A stretch of 39,278 nt of DNA from Pseudomonadales bacterium. Its GTDB lineage: Bacteria > Pseudomonadota > Gammaproteobacteria > Pseudomonadales > Azotimanducaceae. The notes beneath the pieces are model-generated. The model ran no database searches. It saw nothing but the letters and a program-made list of their open reading frames with translations, and was not told the DNA's origin. Of the stretch, positions 32,710 through 39,278 are shown in pieces. The position numbers and the translations under genes were made by a program. The stretch spans positions 1-39,278 of the forward strand of contig JAJDTI010000125.1 in assembly GCA_022827245.1 (NCBI GenBank). Reading direction: 5' to 3'. Positions within the stretch are counted from its first letter, which is position 1, and the number at the start of each line of letters is the position of its first letter.

Positions 32710-33474
32710 GTGATCGACCTCTACTACTGGCCGACCCCCAACGGCTGGAAGGCCACCATCATGCTGGAGGAGTGCGGCCTCGAGTACCGCTCCATCCCGG
32801 TGGACATCGGCGGCGGGGACCAGTTCAAGCCCGAGTTCCTGCGTATCAGCCCGAACAACCGGATGCCGGCGATCGTCGACCACGACCCGCTCGGCGGGGG
32901 CGAGCCGCTCTCCGTCTTCGAGTCCGGCGCGATCCTCGAGTACCTCGCCGAGAAGACCGGCAAGTTCCTCCCGCAGGACACCGCCGGCAAGTACCAGGCC
33001 CTGCAGTGGGTGCACTGGCAGATGGCGAACCTGGGCCCGATGATGGGCAACGCCAACCACTTCAAGAACTACGGCAAGAACCTCGCCGGCGACCCGAAAC
33101 AGCTCGAGTACGGGACGAAGCGGTTCGTCGGCGAAGTCGACCGCCTCGCCGGCGTCATGGACGCGCAGCTCTCCGTCAACCGGTACCTGGCCGGCGCCGA
33201 ATACACGATCGCCGACATCATTACCTGGCCGTGGGCGATGCTGATCGGCCGGTTGCTCGGGGAGGAGATGTTCGAGCCCAACGCCCACCTGAAGCGCTGG
33301 GTGGCCGAGATTCGCGAGCGGCCCGCCGTCGAGAAGGGGTTCCAGGCGCACCGCGACTGGGGCCAGCGCGAGCTCACGGAGGAAGAGGAGAAGGCGCGCC
33401 GGGAACTGCTCTTCAACCAGGACGCCGCCAAGGTCCGCAAGGCGCGCGAGGAAGCCGCGCGGGCGACCGCGTGA
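32710..33474 (+). CDS. Glutathione S-transferase family protein (YfcG/Nu-like)
   Basis: This 254-residue protein has the GST layout. The N-terminal thioredoxin-like domain begins IDLYYWPTPNGWKATIMLEE and includes SPNNRMPAIVDHD (about 50-62, the cis-proline loop) and FESGAILEYLAEKTG (about 75-89). The helical C-terminal domain contains GAEYTIADIITWPW near 162-175. Residues T9 and N11 occupy the place of the active-site Thr/Asn in YfcG-like disulfide-bond reductases. A C-terminal charged tail of about 25 residues is longer than usual. The start is GTG with AGGAGA upstream. It overlaps the next start by GTGA, so the two are coupled. Confidence 0.92.
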   Translation: MIDLYYWPTPNGWKATIMLEECGLEYRSIPVDIGGGDQFKPEFLRISPNNRMPAIVDHDPLGGGEPLSVFESGAILEYLAEKTGKFLPQDTAGKYQALQWVHWQMANLGPMMGNANHFKNYGKNLAGDPKQLEYGTKRFVGEVDRLAGVMDAQLSVNRYLAGAEYTIADIITWPWAMLIGRLLGEEMFEPNAHLKRWVAEIRERPAVEKGFQAHRDWGQRELTEEEEKARRELLFNQDAAKVRKAREEAARATA

Positions 33475-34190
33475 CGACAGCGGCGAACCGCTTCGGGGCC
33501 GAGACGAAGGAGTATCGCCAGGCGCGCTTCACGCCCCCGCCCGGCGCGACGCAGATTCTCCTCGTCCGCCACGGCGAGTCCCGGGCGGCGACCGCGGAGA
33601 ACCCGTTCCCCCTGGTGGACGGCCACGGCGACCCGGAACTGCATGCCAATGGCCGGGAGCAGGCGCTCAGGGTCGGCGAACGGCTGAAGGGCCTGCCGAT
33701 CTCGGCGGTCTACGTCACGAACCTGCGGCGTACTGCAGAGACGGCGGCGCCGTTGTGCCGGCACCTCGGCCTCGACCCGATCGAGGAAGCGGACCTCCGC
33801 GAGGTGTTCCTGGGGGAGTGGGAAGGCGGCGTGATGCGCATCAAGGCGGCGGAGAACCATCCCATCATGCAACGCGTGCGAGCCGAGCAGCGCTGGGACG
33901 CCATCCCGGGCGCGGAGTCGAACGCCGCGCTGGACGAACGCATCGGCCGCGGGCTGCAACGCATCGCCGCCAACCATGCCGACGAACTGGTCGTCGCGGT
34001 CGTCCACGGCGGCGTGATCGCGCGCGTCGTCGCCTTGGCGACGGGCGCCCAGCCGTTCGCCTTCGCCGGCGCCGACAACGGCTCCATCACCCACATCGTG
34101 ATGACGGGGGACGCGATCGTCGTGCGGCGCTTCAACGACTGCTCGCACCTGACGGAGGGATTCGGCGCGGTCGGCCCGCAGATGACGTAA
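33471..34190 (+). CDS. Histidine phosphatase (phosphoglycerate mutase-like) family protein
   Basis: This 239-residue protein carries the RHG catalytic motif at 33-35 (ILLVRHGES), the second-half histidine in VVAVVHGGVIARVVAL, and the acidic loop EVFLGEWEGG. Family members transfer or remove phosphate using a phosphohistidine; the missing mutase-specific segments suggest a phosphatase. A GTG start overlapping the GST stop (GTGA) is chosen because it fits family length, and nothing upstream in frame can be coding without overlapping GST. The substrate is unknown; pairing with a GST is not obviously metabolic. Confidence 0.9.
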   Translation: MTTAANRFGAETKEYRQARFTPPPGATQILLVRHGESRAATAENPFPLVDGHGDPELHANGREQALRVGERLKGLPISAVYVTNLRRTAETAAPLCRHLGLDPIEEADLREVFLGEWEGGVMRIKAAENHPIMQRVRAEQRWDAIPGAESNAALDERIGRGLQRIAANHADELVVAVVHGGVIARVVALATGAQPFAFAGADNGSITHIVMTGDAIVVRRFNDCSHLTEGFGAVGPQMT

Positions 34191-34202
34191 CGCAGCGTTC
34201 CA

Positions 34203-34224
34203 AACGTAAAGCGCACTTTACGTT
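34203..34224. promoter_or_regulatory. Perfect 9-bp inverted repeat, candidate operator
   Basis: AACGTAAAG (34203-34211) and CTTTACGTT (34216-34224) are perfect arms around CGCA. A third half-site-like copy, AAACGTATAG, lies at 34234-34243. It follows the phosphatase gene by 12 bases. It is too AT-rich for a good terminator and looks like a repressor operator whose gene has been lost. Confidence 0.5.
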
Positions 34225-34374
34225 CGGTGCGCTAAACGTATAGTTGGCTAATGATCCCGCGTCCGCTCTGGATCCGGACGGGGGGAACTACGTCGTCACG
34301 CCGCTTGACCGGGAACCCTCGGGCATCCGGCGCGGAGGGCTGTCGTTCACCGTGTGTTCCACCCGCCATCTGGG

Positions 34375-34400
34375 GTAGGGGCGGCCCCTTGTGGCCGCCC
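34375..34400 (+). repeat. REP-like hairpin with GTAG foot
   Basis: GTAG (34375-34378) is followed by a perfect 8-base stem: GGGCGGCC (34379-34386) with GGCCGCCC (34393-34400) around CCTTGT. It shares the GTAGGGGCG start and CTTGT loop with the minus-strand copy at 27854-27878. A GTAG foot is the known mark of REP elements mobilised by RAYT transposases. Confidence 0.65.
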
Positions 34401-34516
34401 GGCTCGAATCGCGGCACGGGACGAGCCGGATGGATGCCGGACGGAGCAACGCCGTCCCCCACATGCGGCAACGGTGGTATCGTTCCGGGCTACCTCACGG
34501 GCGAGCGGCGACAGCA

Positions 34517-35689
34517 ATGAGCGAAGCGACGGCGGTATCCATGGAGGCTCCGACCGCGGCGGCACATGCCGCGGCCATGGCTCGCTACGTCGAAGAAGGC
34601 GCGGCCCGCACGCGGGCGGTCGGCAACCGGGGACCGATGCGGTTCGACCGGCCGGGAAAGCTCGCGCAGGACATCCTGGACGACTACTGGCGGCACGGGT
34701 TCTACGTCTTCGAGAACGTGATCGGCGCAGAGGAACTCGCTGAACTGCGCGCCGCCATGGCCGACACGCTGGACCGCGCCCCCGTCAGCAAGGGCGCCGA
34801 GGTGGACGCCCACGGCCGGCCCGCCCTCGGCCTCGACTTCGAACGCCCCTGTTTTCTCTTCGTGCCGCCGCTGACCGATCCCTGGGGCGGCACGAAACAC
34901 CTCGGCGGCCGGCACCAGTCGAAGATGACCGAACCGATACCGGACGCGGATGCCGGGGAGGACGCCGTCTACATGGTCTACGGGATGTGCCAGACCATGG
35001 AGCCGGCGCTGCGCCTGTACGGGCATCCGCACTTGCTCGCCATCGCGGAGAACCTCAACGGTCCCGACTTCACGCCCTTCAACGACGCCATCTTCGTGAA
35101 GCAGCCGGGCCTCGGCGGCTCCGTCGCCTGGCACCAGGACGGGCTGACGCACTGGAACTCGCCCGACTGGGACGAGGGGATCCACGGCTTCAACTTCCAG
35201 GTCCAGCTCTACCCCACCACGCCCGCCAGCTGCCTCTGGATCGTCCCCGGCACCCACAAGCGCGGCAAGGTCGACATCAGGGCGATGGTCGCGGAGAACG
35301 GCGGATCGGACCGTCTCCCGGACGCCGTGCCGCTCGCGTGCGAGGCGGGTGACGTCACGATCGTGAACCGCCAGATGCTGCACGCCTCCTTCGCCAACAC
35401 GTCCCGCGACCTGCGCATCTCGATGACGTTCGGCTTTCACCGCCGTAAATCCGTGCTCGGCGCCAAGGGCGCGCTCACGAACATGGAACCCGTGGTCTAC
35501 GACGAGGAGCGCATCTTCGACCGCTCCGCCGTGATCGCGGTGGCCATCGACGCCCGGCGCCAGCGCTTCCCCGACGAAACGCCCTACGTCTACCAGCCGT
35601 TCGTCGGGCTCGAAGACGAGTACCGGTGGAGTCCGGAGACCTACGAGCGGGTGATCCGGGACTACAACACGAAGGACCTCGGGATCTAG
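34517..35689 (+). CDS. Phytanoyl-CoA dioxygenase (PhyH) family protein
   Basis: This 390-residue protein is the third PhyH-family Fe(II)/2-oxoglutarate dioxygenase in the window. The metal ligands are H206 and D208 (VAWHQDGLTHW) and distal H289 (RQMLHASFANTS), with R300 (RDLRISM) for 2-oxoglutarate. LWIVPGTHKRGKVD (240-253) precedes the distal site as usual. The N-terminal 45 residues are an Ala-rich extension. The ATG at 34517 is chosen because upstream codons in frame run into the non-coding repeat region. It stands alone, unrelated in position to the PhyH pair near 10-12 kb. Substrate unknown. Confidence 0.92.
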   Translation: MSEATAVSMEAPTAAAHAAAMARYVEEGAARTRAVGNRGPMRFDRPGKLAQDILDDYWRHGFYVFENVIGAEELAELRAAMADTLDRAPVSKGAEVDAHGRPALGLDFERPCFLFVPPLTDPWGGTKHLGGRHQSKMTEPIPDADAGEDAVYMVYGMCQTMEPALRLYGHPHLLAIAENLNGPDFTPFNDAIFVKQPGLGGSVAWHQDGLTHWNSPDWDEGIHGFNFQVQLYPTTPASCLWIVPGTHKRGKVDIRAMVAENGGSDRLPDAVPLACEAGDVTIVNRQMLHASFANTSRDLRISMTFGFHRRKSVLGAKGALTNMEPVVYDEERIFDRSAVIAVAIDARRQRFPDETPYVYQPFVGLEDEYRWSPETYERVIRDYNTKDLGI

Positions 35690-35711
35690 CGCCGGGGAAC
35701 TGCCGGAGAAC

Positions 35712-35735
35712 GTGTCAAATAGCGCGTCAAGTAAG
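35712..35735. repeat. Tandem 12-bp repeat pair upstream of Fic gene (first pair)
   Basis: GTGTCAAATAGC (35712-35723) is followed directly by GCGTCAAGTAAG (35724-35735), two variants of one 12-base unit. A second pair lies at 35790-35813. They frame a 54-base AT-rich segment with a T7 run (35759-35765) that may hold the Fic promoter. Confidence 0.7.
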
Positions 35736-35789
35736 CGCATCTAATCTCTGAAACATCCTTTTTTTCAACCCCTTATTGCGCCTAAAATG

Positions 35790-35813
35790 GTGTCAAACAA
35801 GGTGTCGAATAGC
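35790..35813. repeat. Tandem 12-bp repeat pair upstream of Fic gene (second pair)
   Basis: GTGTCAAACAAG (35790-35801) and GTGTCGAATAGC (35802-35813) end 2 bases before the Fic start codon, leaving no room for a normal Shine-Dalgarno sequence. A protein bound here would cover the translation start. ATGGTGTCAAA at 35787-35797 recurs exactly at 37633-37643, just upstream of the Uma2 gene. Confidence 0.7.
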
Positions 35814-35815
35814 GG

Positions 35816-37000
35816 ATGGACTGGCACAGGTTCCGCTTCGAGTATCGAGTCACGCTGGACGAGCGCGGCCGCGACGACCTGACGCGCCTGGAAGGCTACA
35901 GGGAGGCTGCCGGCAACCTCGTCCTGCCGCCGCACTGGAGCGACCAACTCGATCGCCTCAACCGCATTCGGGCGGTGCACGGAACCACGGCCCTGGAGGG
36001 CAACCCCCTCTCCGAGGCCGAGGTGGAACAACAGATGGAACTGATGGGGGAGTCGCCGGCGCGACCCGAGAGTCCTTCCCGGGATCAGCGGCAAGTGCGA
36101 AACGCGGGTCACGCCCAGGACTGGATCAAGACGAGGTTCGCCCCCGGCAGGGCGCCGCTGGCCCGGGGCGACATCCTGACGCTCCACCAACTCGTGACCG
36201 AGGGGTCGGACGAGACCGACAATCTCCCCGGGAGACTGCGGCGGCACTCTGTCGTCGTCGGGACACCGGAACTCGGCGGCGTGCATCGCGGTGCGCCGCA
36301 CGAGGAGCTGCCGCGGCTCCTGGACGAGTTCGTGCGCTTCGTCAACTCTCGAGGCCTCGCCGCGCGTCACCCTGTCATCCAGGCGCTCGTGGCGCATTTC
36401 TTTCTCGTGACGATCCATCCGTTCGGCGACGGAAACGGACGAGTATCCCGGTTGGTCGAAGCGGGCAGGCTCTATGAGGAGGGCTACAACGTGCACGGCT
36501 TCTACGGCCTCTCGAACTTCTTCTACCGGCACGCCGACGAGTACCGATTGCTCCTCCAGCAGAGCCGACGCACGCAGCCGTTCGACCTCAACGCCTTCGT
36601 CGCGTTCGGCCTGCGGGGATTCGCCGAAGAGCTGAAGGGCATCAACAACTTCATCAAGGCGAAGCTGAACCGCGTGATCTACCGGGACACGCTGGTGCGG
36701 GCCCGAAACCAGCGCGTCGGCGCCCGCCGGCGCGTTCTCAACCAGCGCGAGTACCAGCTCCTCGACTTCCTGCTGACGGAAACCGAACCCACCGACCCGT
36801 TCGCGGACGAGCCGTCACGAAAGATCGGATACGCCGAGCTGCGCCAATCGCCCTACATCACGGCCGTGTATCGGGATGTCACCGCGCGCACGTTCTTTCG
36901 CGAGCTCGTGCGGCTTGGCGAGATGGGCTTCATCAAGTTCGTGCGCGGTCAGCCGGACCCCGTCGTGGAACTCGACTTCGAGGCGATCGGGCGGTACTGA
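35816..37000 (+). CDS. Fic family protein (class II, self-inhibited AMPylase-like)
   Basis: This 394-residue protein has the Fic active-site motif HPFGDGNGRVSR (201-212), complete with catalytic H201. An N-terminal inhibitory motif of class II Fic proteins is present at about 57-63 (TTALEGN, with E61 as the inhibitory glutamate). A winged-helix-like domain occupies the C-terminus (about 310-385: QREYQLLDFLLTET, then DVTARTFFRELVRLGEMGFIKF). Fic enzymes attach AMP or related groups to proteins. The fused HTH suggests DNA binding or self-regulation. Tandem 12-base repeats abut the start codon and are likely its operator. No Doc/Phd or separate antitoxin is visible. Confidence 0.93.
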   Translation: MDWHRFRFEYRVTLDERGRDDLTRLEGYREAAGNLVLPPHWSDQLDRLNRIRAVHGTTALEGNPLSEAEVEQQMELMGESPARPESPSRDQRQVRNAGHAQDWIKTRFAPGRAPLARGDILTLHQLVTEGSDETDNLPGRLRRHSVVVGTPELGGVHRGAPHEELPRLLDEFVRFVNSRGLAARHPVIQALVAHFFLVTIHPFGDGNGRVSRLVEAGRLYEEGYNVHGFYGLSNFFYRHADEYRLLLQQSRRTQPFDLNAFVAFGLRGFAEELKGINNFIKAKLNRVIYRDTLVRARNQRVGARRRVLNQREYQLLDFLLTETEPTDPFADEPSRKIGYAELRQSPYITAVYRDVTARTFFRELVRLGEMGFIKFVRGQPDPVVELDFEAIGRY

Positions 37001-37011
37001 CACCCCACGCT

Positions 37012-37626
37012 TCAGGTGAGTGCGCGAGTCTCGAAGACCTCGGATACAGCGACAGAGAGCCCGTCCAGCACGAACGACGTGGCGACCTCTCCTGGCGCGA
37101 ACGGATCGCTATCGATGTACCGATCCTGGCCGAGCGTCAGCACCGTAATCTCGGGACGGCGCGGGTCGACGATCCAGTACTCCGAGATGCCTGCTTCGGC
37201 GTAGTCCGCGCGTTTCTCGCGGTAGTCGCGGTCGGGGTCGTCCGGGCTGACGACCTCGGCGACGAGGTCGGCGCCGAGCCAGTACCGATCCTGACGACGG
37301 GGATCGGAGGCGTTCCGCAGGAGCATGAGGTCAGGCTCACGGAAGCGACCCTCGCAAATGCGAAGGCGCAACGGCGTAACCAGCGCCACTCCACCTTCCG
37401 TTCGGACGCGCTGATCGAACAGGCGGAAGAGAAACAGGAGAACGGACTGGTGCGAGTCGGTCGGCACGGGAAGCTCCTCGATGCAACCGTCCGCGAATTC
37501 GACCAGGCGGCTGCAACGATCCGTGAGCCAGAGGTAGTCGTGCTCGCTCCAGCGACCCTGCGGAGGACGTGCCGCGAGCAGGATGGCATCGGCTGCCTGC
37601 TGTGAGGCTGCGGTGGCCTTGGTCAT
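37012..37626 (-). CDS. Uma2-family (DUF820) nuclease-like protein
   Basis: This 204-residue protein belongs to the Uma2/DUF820 family of PD-(D/E)xK nuclease-fold proteins. The typical order is seen: WSEHDYLWLTD, FADGCIEELPVPTDSHQ (45-60), REPDLMLL with D99, DLVAEVVSPDDPDRDYREKRADYAEAG with E124 and K138, and EYWIVDPRRPEITVL. The residues expected for metal binding are present. The biological role of the family is unsettled; some members accompany mobile elements. It converges with the Fic gene across 11 bases and shares the ATGGTGTCAAA motif upstream (37633-37643). Confidence 0.92.
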   Translation of the reverse strand: MTKATAASQQAADAILLAARPPQGRWSEHDYLWLTDRCSRLVEFADGCIEELPVPTDSHQSVLLFLFRLFDQRVRTEGGVALVTPLRLRICEGRFREPDLMLLRNASDPRRQDRYWLGADLVAEVVSPDDPDRDYREKRADYAEAGISEYWIVDPRRPEITVLTLGQDRYIDSDPFAPGEVATSFVLDGLSVAVSEVFETRALT

Positions 37627-37755
37627 GCGATCATGGTGTCAAAGCGCCGGCCACCCTGCAACTTCGCACATTCCTGTGCTCACTCCGTAGCACGAGTCCG
37701 TGTCCACCGCCGCATGACGGGCTCGCCGCACACGGACACCGTGGTCAAAGCCCCG

Positions 37756-38589
37756 TCAGATCTCCCCAAGCTCCCCCCACGCCTCCTGCATCTTCCCAAG
37801 ATGCTCCCCCGGCGCGAGTCCGCCGCCGAGCGTCCGCAGGCAGAGGTGCGTCAGCCCCTTCTCCCGCCACCCGCGCACGCGGTCCTTCCACTCCGGGGCG
37901 CGCGGGCCGACTACGGCCACGCCGGCCTCCGCACCGATCTCCGCGGGATCGCGGTTCGCTCCGCGCGCCGCCGCGTCGATGTCCGACTTGATGCCCGGGA
38001 AGTCCTCCGGCGAGCAGAGCACGAACCAGCCGTCCGCCTGGCGCCCGATGCGTCGGCGAATGCGGGCCACCGGCACGCCGCTCGCGCCGATCCAGACCGG
38101 GATGGGCCGCTGCACCGGCAGGGGCGACAGTCCCGCGCCGCGCACGGTGTCCCATCGACCTTCGAAGTCGACCTGCTCCTGGGTCCACAACGCCCGCATC
38201 AGGTCGAGCTGTTCCTCGACGCGCGCGCCGCGCGTCCCGAAATCCTGGTTCAGCGCGGCGTACTCGTCCGCGTTGCCGCCCACGCCGATCCCGAGCCGTA
38301 CGCGGCCCGCGGTGAGGATGTCGAGCTCCGCCGCCTGCTTCGCGAGGAGCACCGTCTGCCGCGCCGGCGTCACGATCACGGAAGGCACGAGTTCGATGCG
38401 CTCGGTGACCGCGGCGACCCAGGCGAGCAGCATCATCGGCTCGTGCAGTGCCCCGCTGCCCGGGCGCAGCACCTGGTCCGGCACGCGCAGGTGCGTGTAG
38501 CCGATCTCGTCCGCCGCCTGCGCGAATTCCCGGATCGCGCCCATGTCGTTGCTGAGCTCCCGCACCGGGAGCGAAACGCCCACCCGCAT
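37756..38589 (-). CDS. LLM-class (luciferase-like) flavin/F420-dependent oxidoreductase
   Basis: This 277-residue TIM-barrel protein matches luciferase-like monooxygenases of the TIGR03619-like F420-dependent group. RVGVSLPVREL is the first strand, DEIGYTHLRVPDQVL follows at about 27-41, then the VTERIELVPSVIVTPARQTVLLAKQAAELD stretch, then GRVRLGIGVGGNADEYAAL (about 94-112) and the PIPVWIGASG strand near 161-170. It would transfer hydride to, or oxygenate, an unknown substrate. The cofactor (FMN or F420) cannot be decided from sequence. It diverges from the short-chain dehydrogenase. Confidence 0.9.
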   Translation of the reverse strand: MRVGVSLPVRELSNDMGAIREFAQAADEIGYTHLRVPDQVLRPGSGALHEPMMLLAWVAAVTERIELVPSVIVTPARQTVLLAKQAAELDILTAGRVRLGIGVGGNADEYAALNQDFGTRGARVEEQLDLMRALWTQEQVDFEGRWDTVRGAGLSPLPVQRPIPVWIGASGVPVARIRRRIGRQADGWFVLCSPEDFPGIKSDIDAAARGANRDPAEIGAEAGVAVVGPRAPEWKDRVRGWREKGLTHLCLRTLGGGLAPGEHLGKMQEAWGELGEI

Positions 38590-38610
38590 TCGACCTCCTC
38601 ATCCGTCCTG

Positions 38611-38616
38611 TAGAAT
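38611..38616 (+). promoter_or_regulatory. Possible -10 element of the short-chain dehydrogenase gene
   Basis: TAGAAT (5 of 6 to consensus) lies 87 bases before the ATG in the 114-base divergent gap. The best -35 candidate at 16 bases spacing, TTCGAC (38589-38594), is weak. Confidence 0.4.
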
Positions 38617-38703
38617 CGGCCGCTTGCCCGCGCAGGCGACTCTTTCAGCGTAAGCGACCGGCGGCTGCCGGGTCCACGGGCACTGCAGATCAGGGGGGAC
38701 TCC

Positions 38704-39278
38704 ATGCAGGATCTTTTTTCCATCGAGGGCAAGGTCGCCCTGGTGACCGGCGGGTCGCGCGGCATCGGCGAGATGATCGCTGCCGGCTTCCTGGCGCACG
38801 GCGCCCGGGTCTACATCAGTTCGCGCAAGGCCGATGCCTGCGCCGCCGCGTGCGAGCGGCTCATGCAGGCCCATGGCGGCACATGCGCCGCATTGCCGGG
38901 GGACCTCTCCGGGCTGCCCGGCATCGAGGCCGTCGCCGCCGAACTGGAACGCCGCGAGGAGCGGCTCGACATTCTCGTCAACAACGCCGGCGCCGCCTGG
39001 GGCGCGCCCCTCGACGAGTTCCCGGAGAGCGGCTGGGACAAGGTGATGGACACCAACGTGAAGGGGGTGTTCTTTCTCACCCAGAAGCTCCTGCCCCTGC
39101 TGCGCAAGGCGGCGACGCACGAGCATCCGGCGCGCGTCATCAACGTCGGCTCCGTGGACGGGATCAAGACCCCGGTGTTCGACAACTTCCCGTACGGTCC
39201 CTCCAAGGCCGCCCTGCACCACCTGACGCGCGTTCTGGCGGCGCACCTGGTCAAGGAGAACATCCTCGTCAACGCGAT
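38704..39278 (+). CDS. Short-chain dehydrogenase/reductase, RhlG-like (3' end outside window)
   Basis: The first 191 residues of a classical SDR are present, cut by the window end. The NAD(P)-binding motif is TGGSRGIG (15-22), followed by LVNNAG (91-96), N118, catalytic S150 in INVGSVDG, Y164 and K168 in YGPSKAALHH. SSRKADACAAACERL after the second strand is typical of NADPH-dependent RhlG/FabG-like 3-oxoacyl reductases. MQDLFSIEGKVALVTGG at the start matches the RhlG group. The start is preceded by a purine-rich GGGGGA. It probably reduces a beta-ketoacyl or related carbonyl substrate. Confidence 0.92.
   Translation, partial: MQDLFSIEGKVALVTGGSRGIGEMIAAGFLAHGARVYISSRKADACAAACERLMQAHGGTCAALPGDLSGLPGIEAVAAELERREERLDILVNNAGAAWGAPLDEFPESGWDKVMDTNVKGVFFLTQKLLPLLRKAATHEHPARVINVGSVDGIKTPVFDNFPYGPSKAALHHLTRVLAAHLVKENILVNA

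Larger units (their letters stand above)
34191..34516. other. Intergenic region with inverted repeats and a REP-like element
   Basis: The 326-base gap holds no supported gene. It includes the AACGTAAAG inverted repeat (34203-34224), a related AAACGTATAG copy (34234-34243) and a REP-like hairpin (34375-34400). A short open stretch that ends at the TAG of the hairpin (35 or so codons, through GIRRGGLSFTVCSTRHLG) could be a gene relic; it is not recognised. Confidence 0.5.

Overview
The window is a GC-rich (by eye well over 60 percent G+C) stretch of bacterial chromosome from a Gram-negative. A siderophore-type TonB-dependent receptor, an outer-membrane barrel, a Tat-exported molybdoenzyme and RND and ABC exporters all imply an outer membrane. 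Three phytanoyl-CoA dioxygenase (PhyH) proteins, an LLM-type oxidoreductase and many antitoxin-like genes suggest an uncultured, possibly host- or sponge-associated gammaproteobacterium. That placement is inference; there is no rRNA or other phylogenetic marker. No tRNA, rRNA, CRISPR array, transposase or prophage module was seen.

Layout. 1-3893: the end of a YejA-like peptide-binding protein and its two permeases, with no ATPase following. 3894-9480: an accessory block with an orphan HigA-type antitoxin, an orphan ParB-like protein, an amidase, an orphan ParD-type antitoxin and an AAA+ ATPase with a probably leaderless transcript. A recurring half-site (GTAGTRCG) lies around the HigA and ParB genes. 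9537-13086: an SCP2-like/PhyH fusion, a second PhyH protein and a group-D flavin monooxygenase-like protein. 13122-14414: a VapC toxin preceded by one reading frame that joins a winged-helix-like segment, a HicB-like domain and a complete VapB antitoxin, with a 15-bp tandem repeat between antitoxin and toxin. 14491-17138: a two-subunit molybdenum hydroxylase.

17294-32372 looks like one iron-responsive locus. It holds two unrecognised proteins with a DUF3325-like membrane protein, an ABC exporter whose second permease carries a large M1-peptidase-like periplasmic domain and an apparent frameshift, a divergent RND/LolA-like/outer-membrane-barrel set, a PepSY membrane protein, a DUF3649-like protein, a siderophore-type receptor and a small unknown protein. 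Fur-box-like sequences stand at 18946-18964, 23345-23363 and about 32472-32492, at the heads of its transcription units. No siderophore biosynthesis genes are present, so uptake, processing or export is the likely role.

32710-39278: a glutathione S-transferase coupled to a histidine phosphatase, a third PhyH protein, a Fic protein preceded by two pairs of 12-bp repeats, a Uma2 nuclease-like protein, an LLM oxidoreductase and the start of a RhlG-like short-chain dehydrogenase. Several GC-rich hairpins with a GTAG foot, the hallmark of REP elements, are scattered between genes; in two clear cases their TAG is also the stop codon of a gene.
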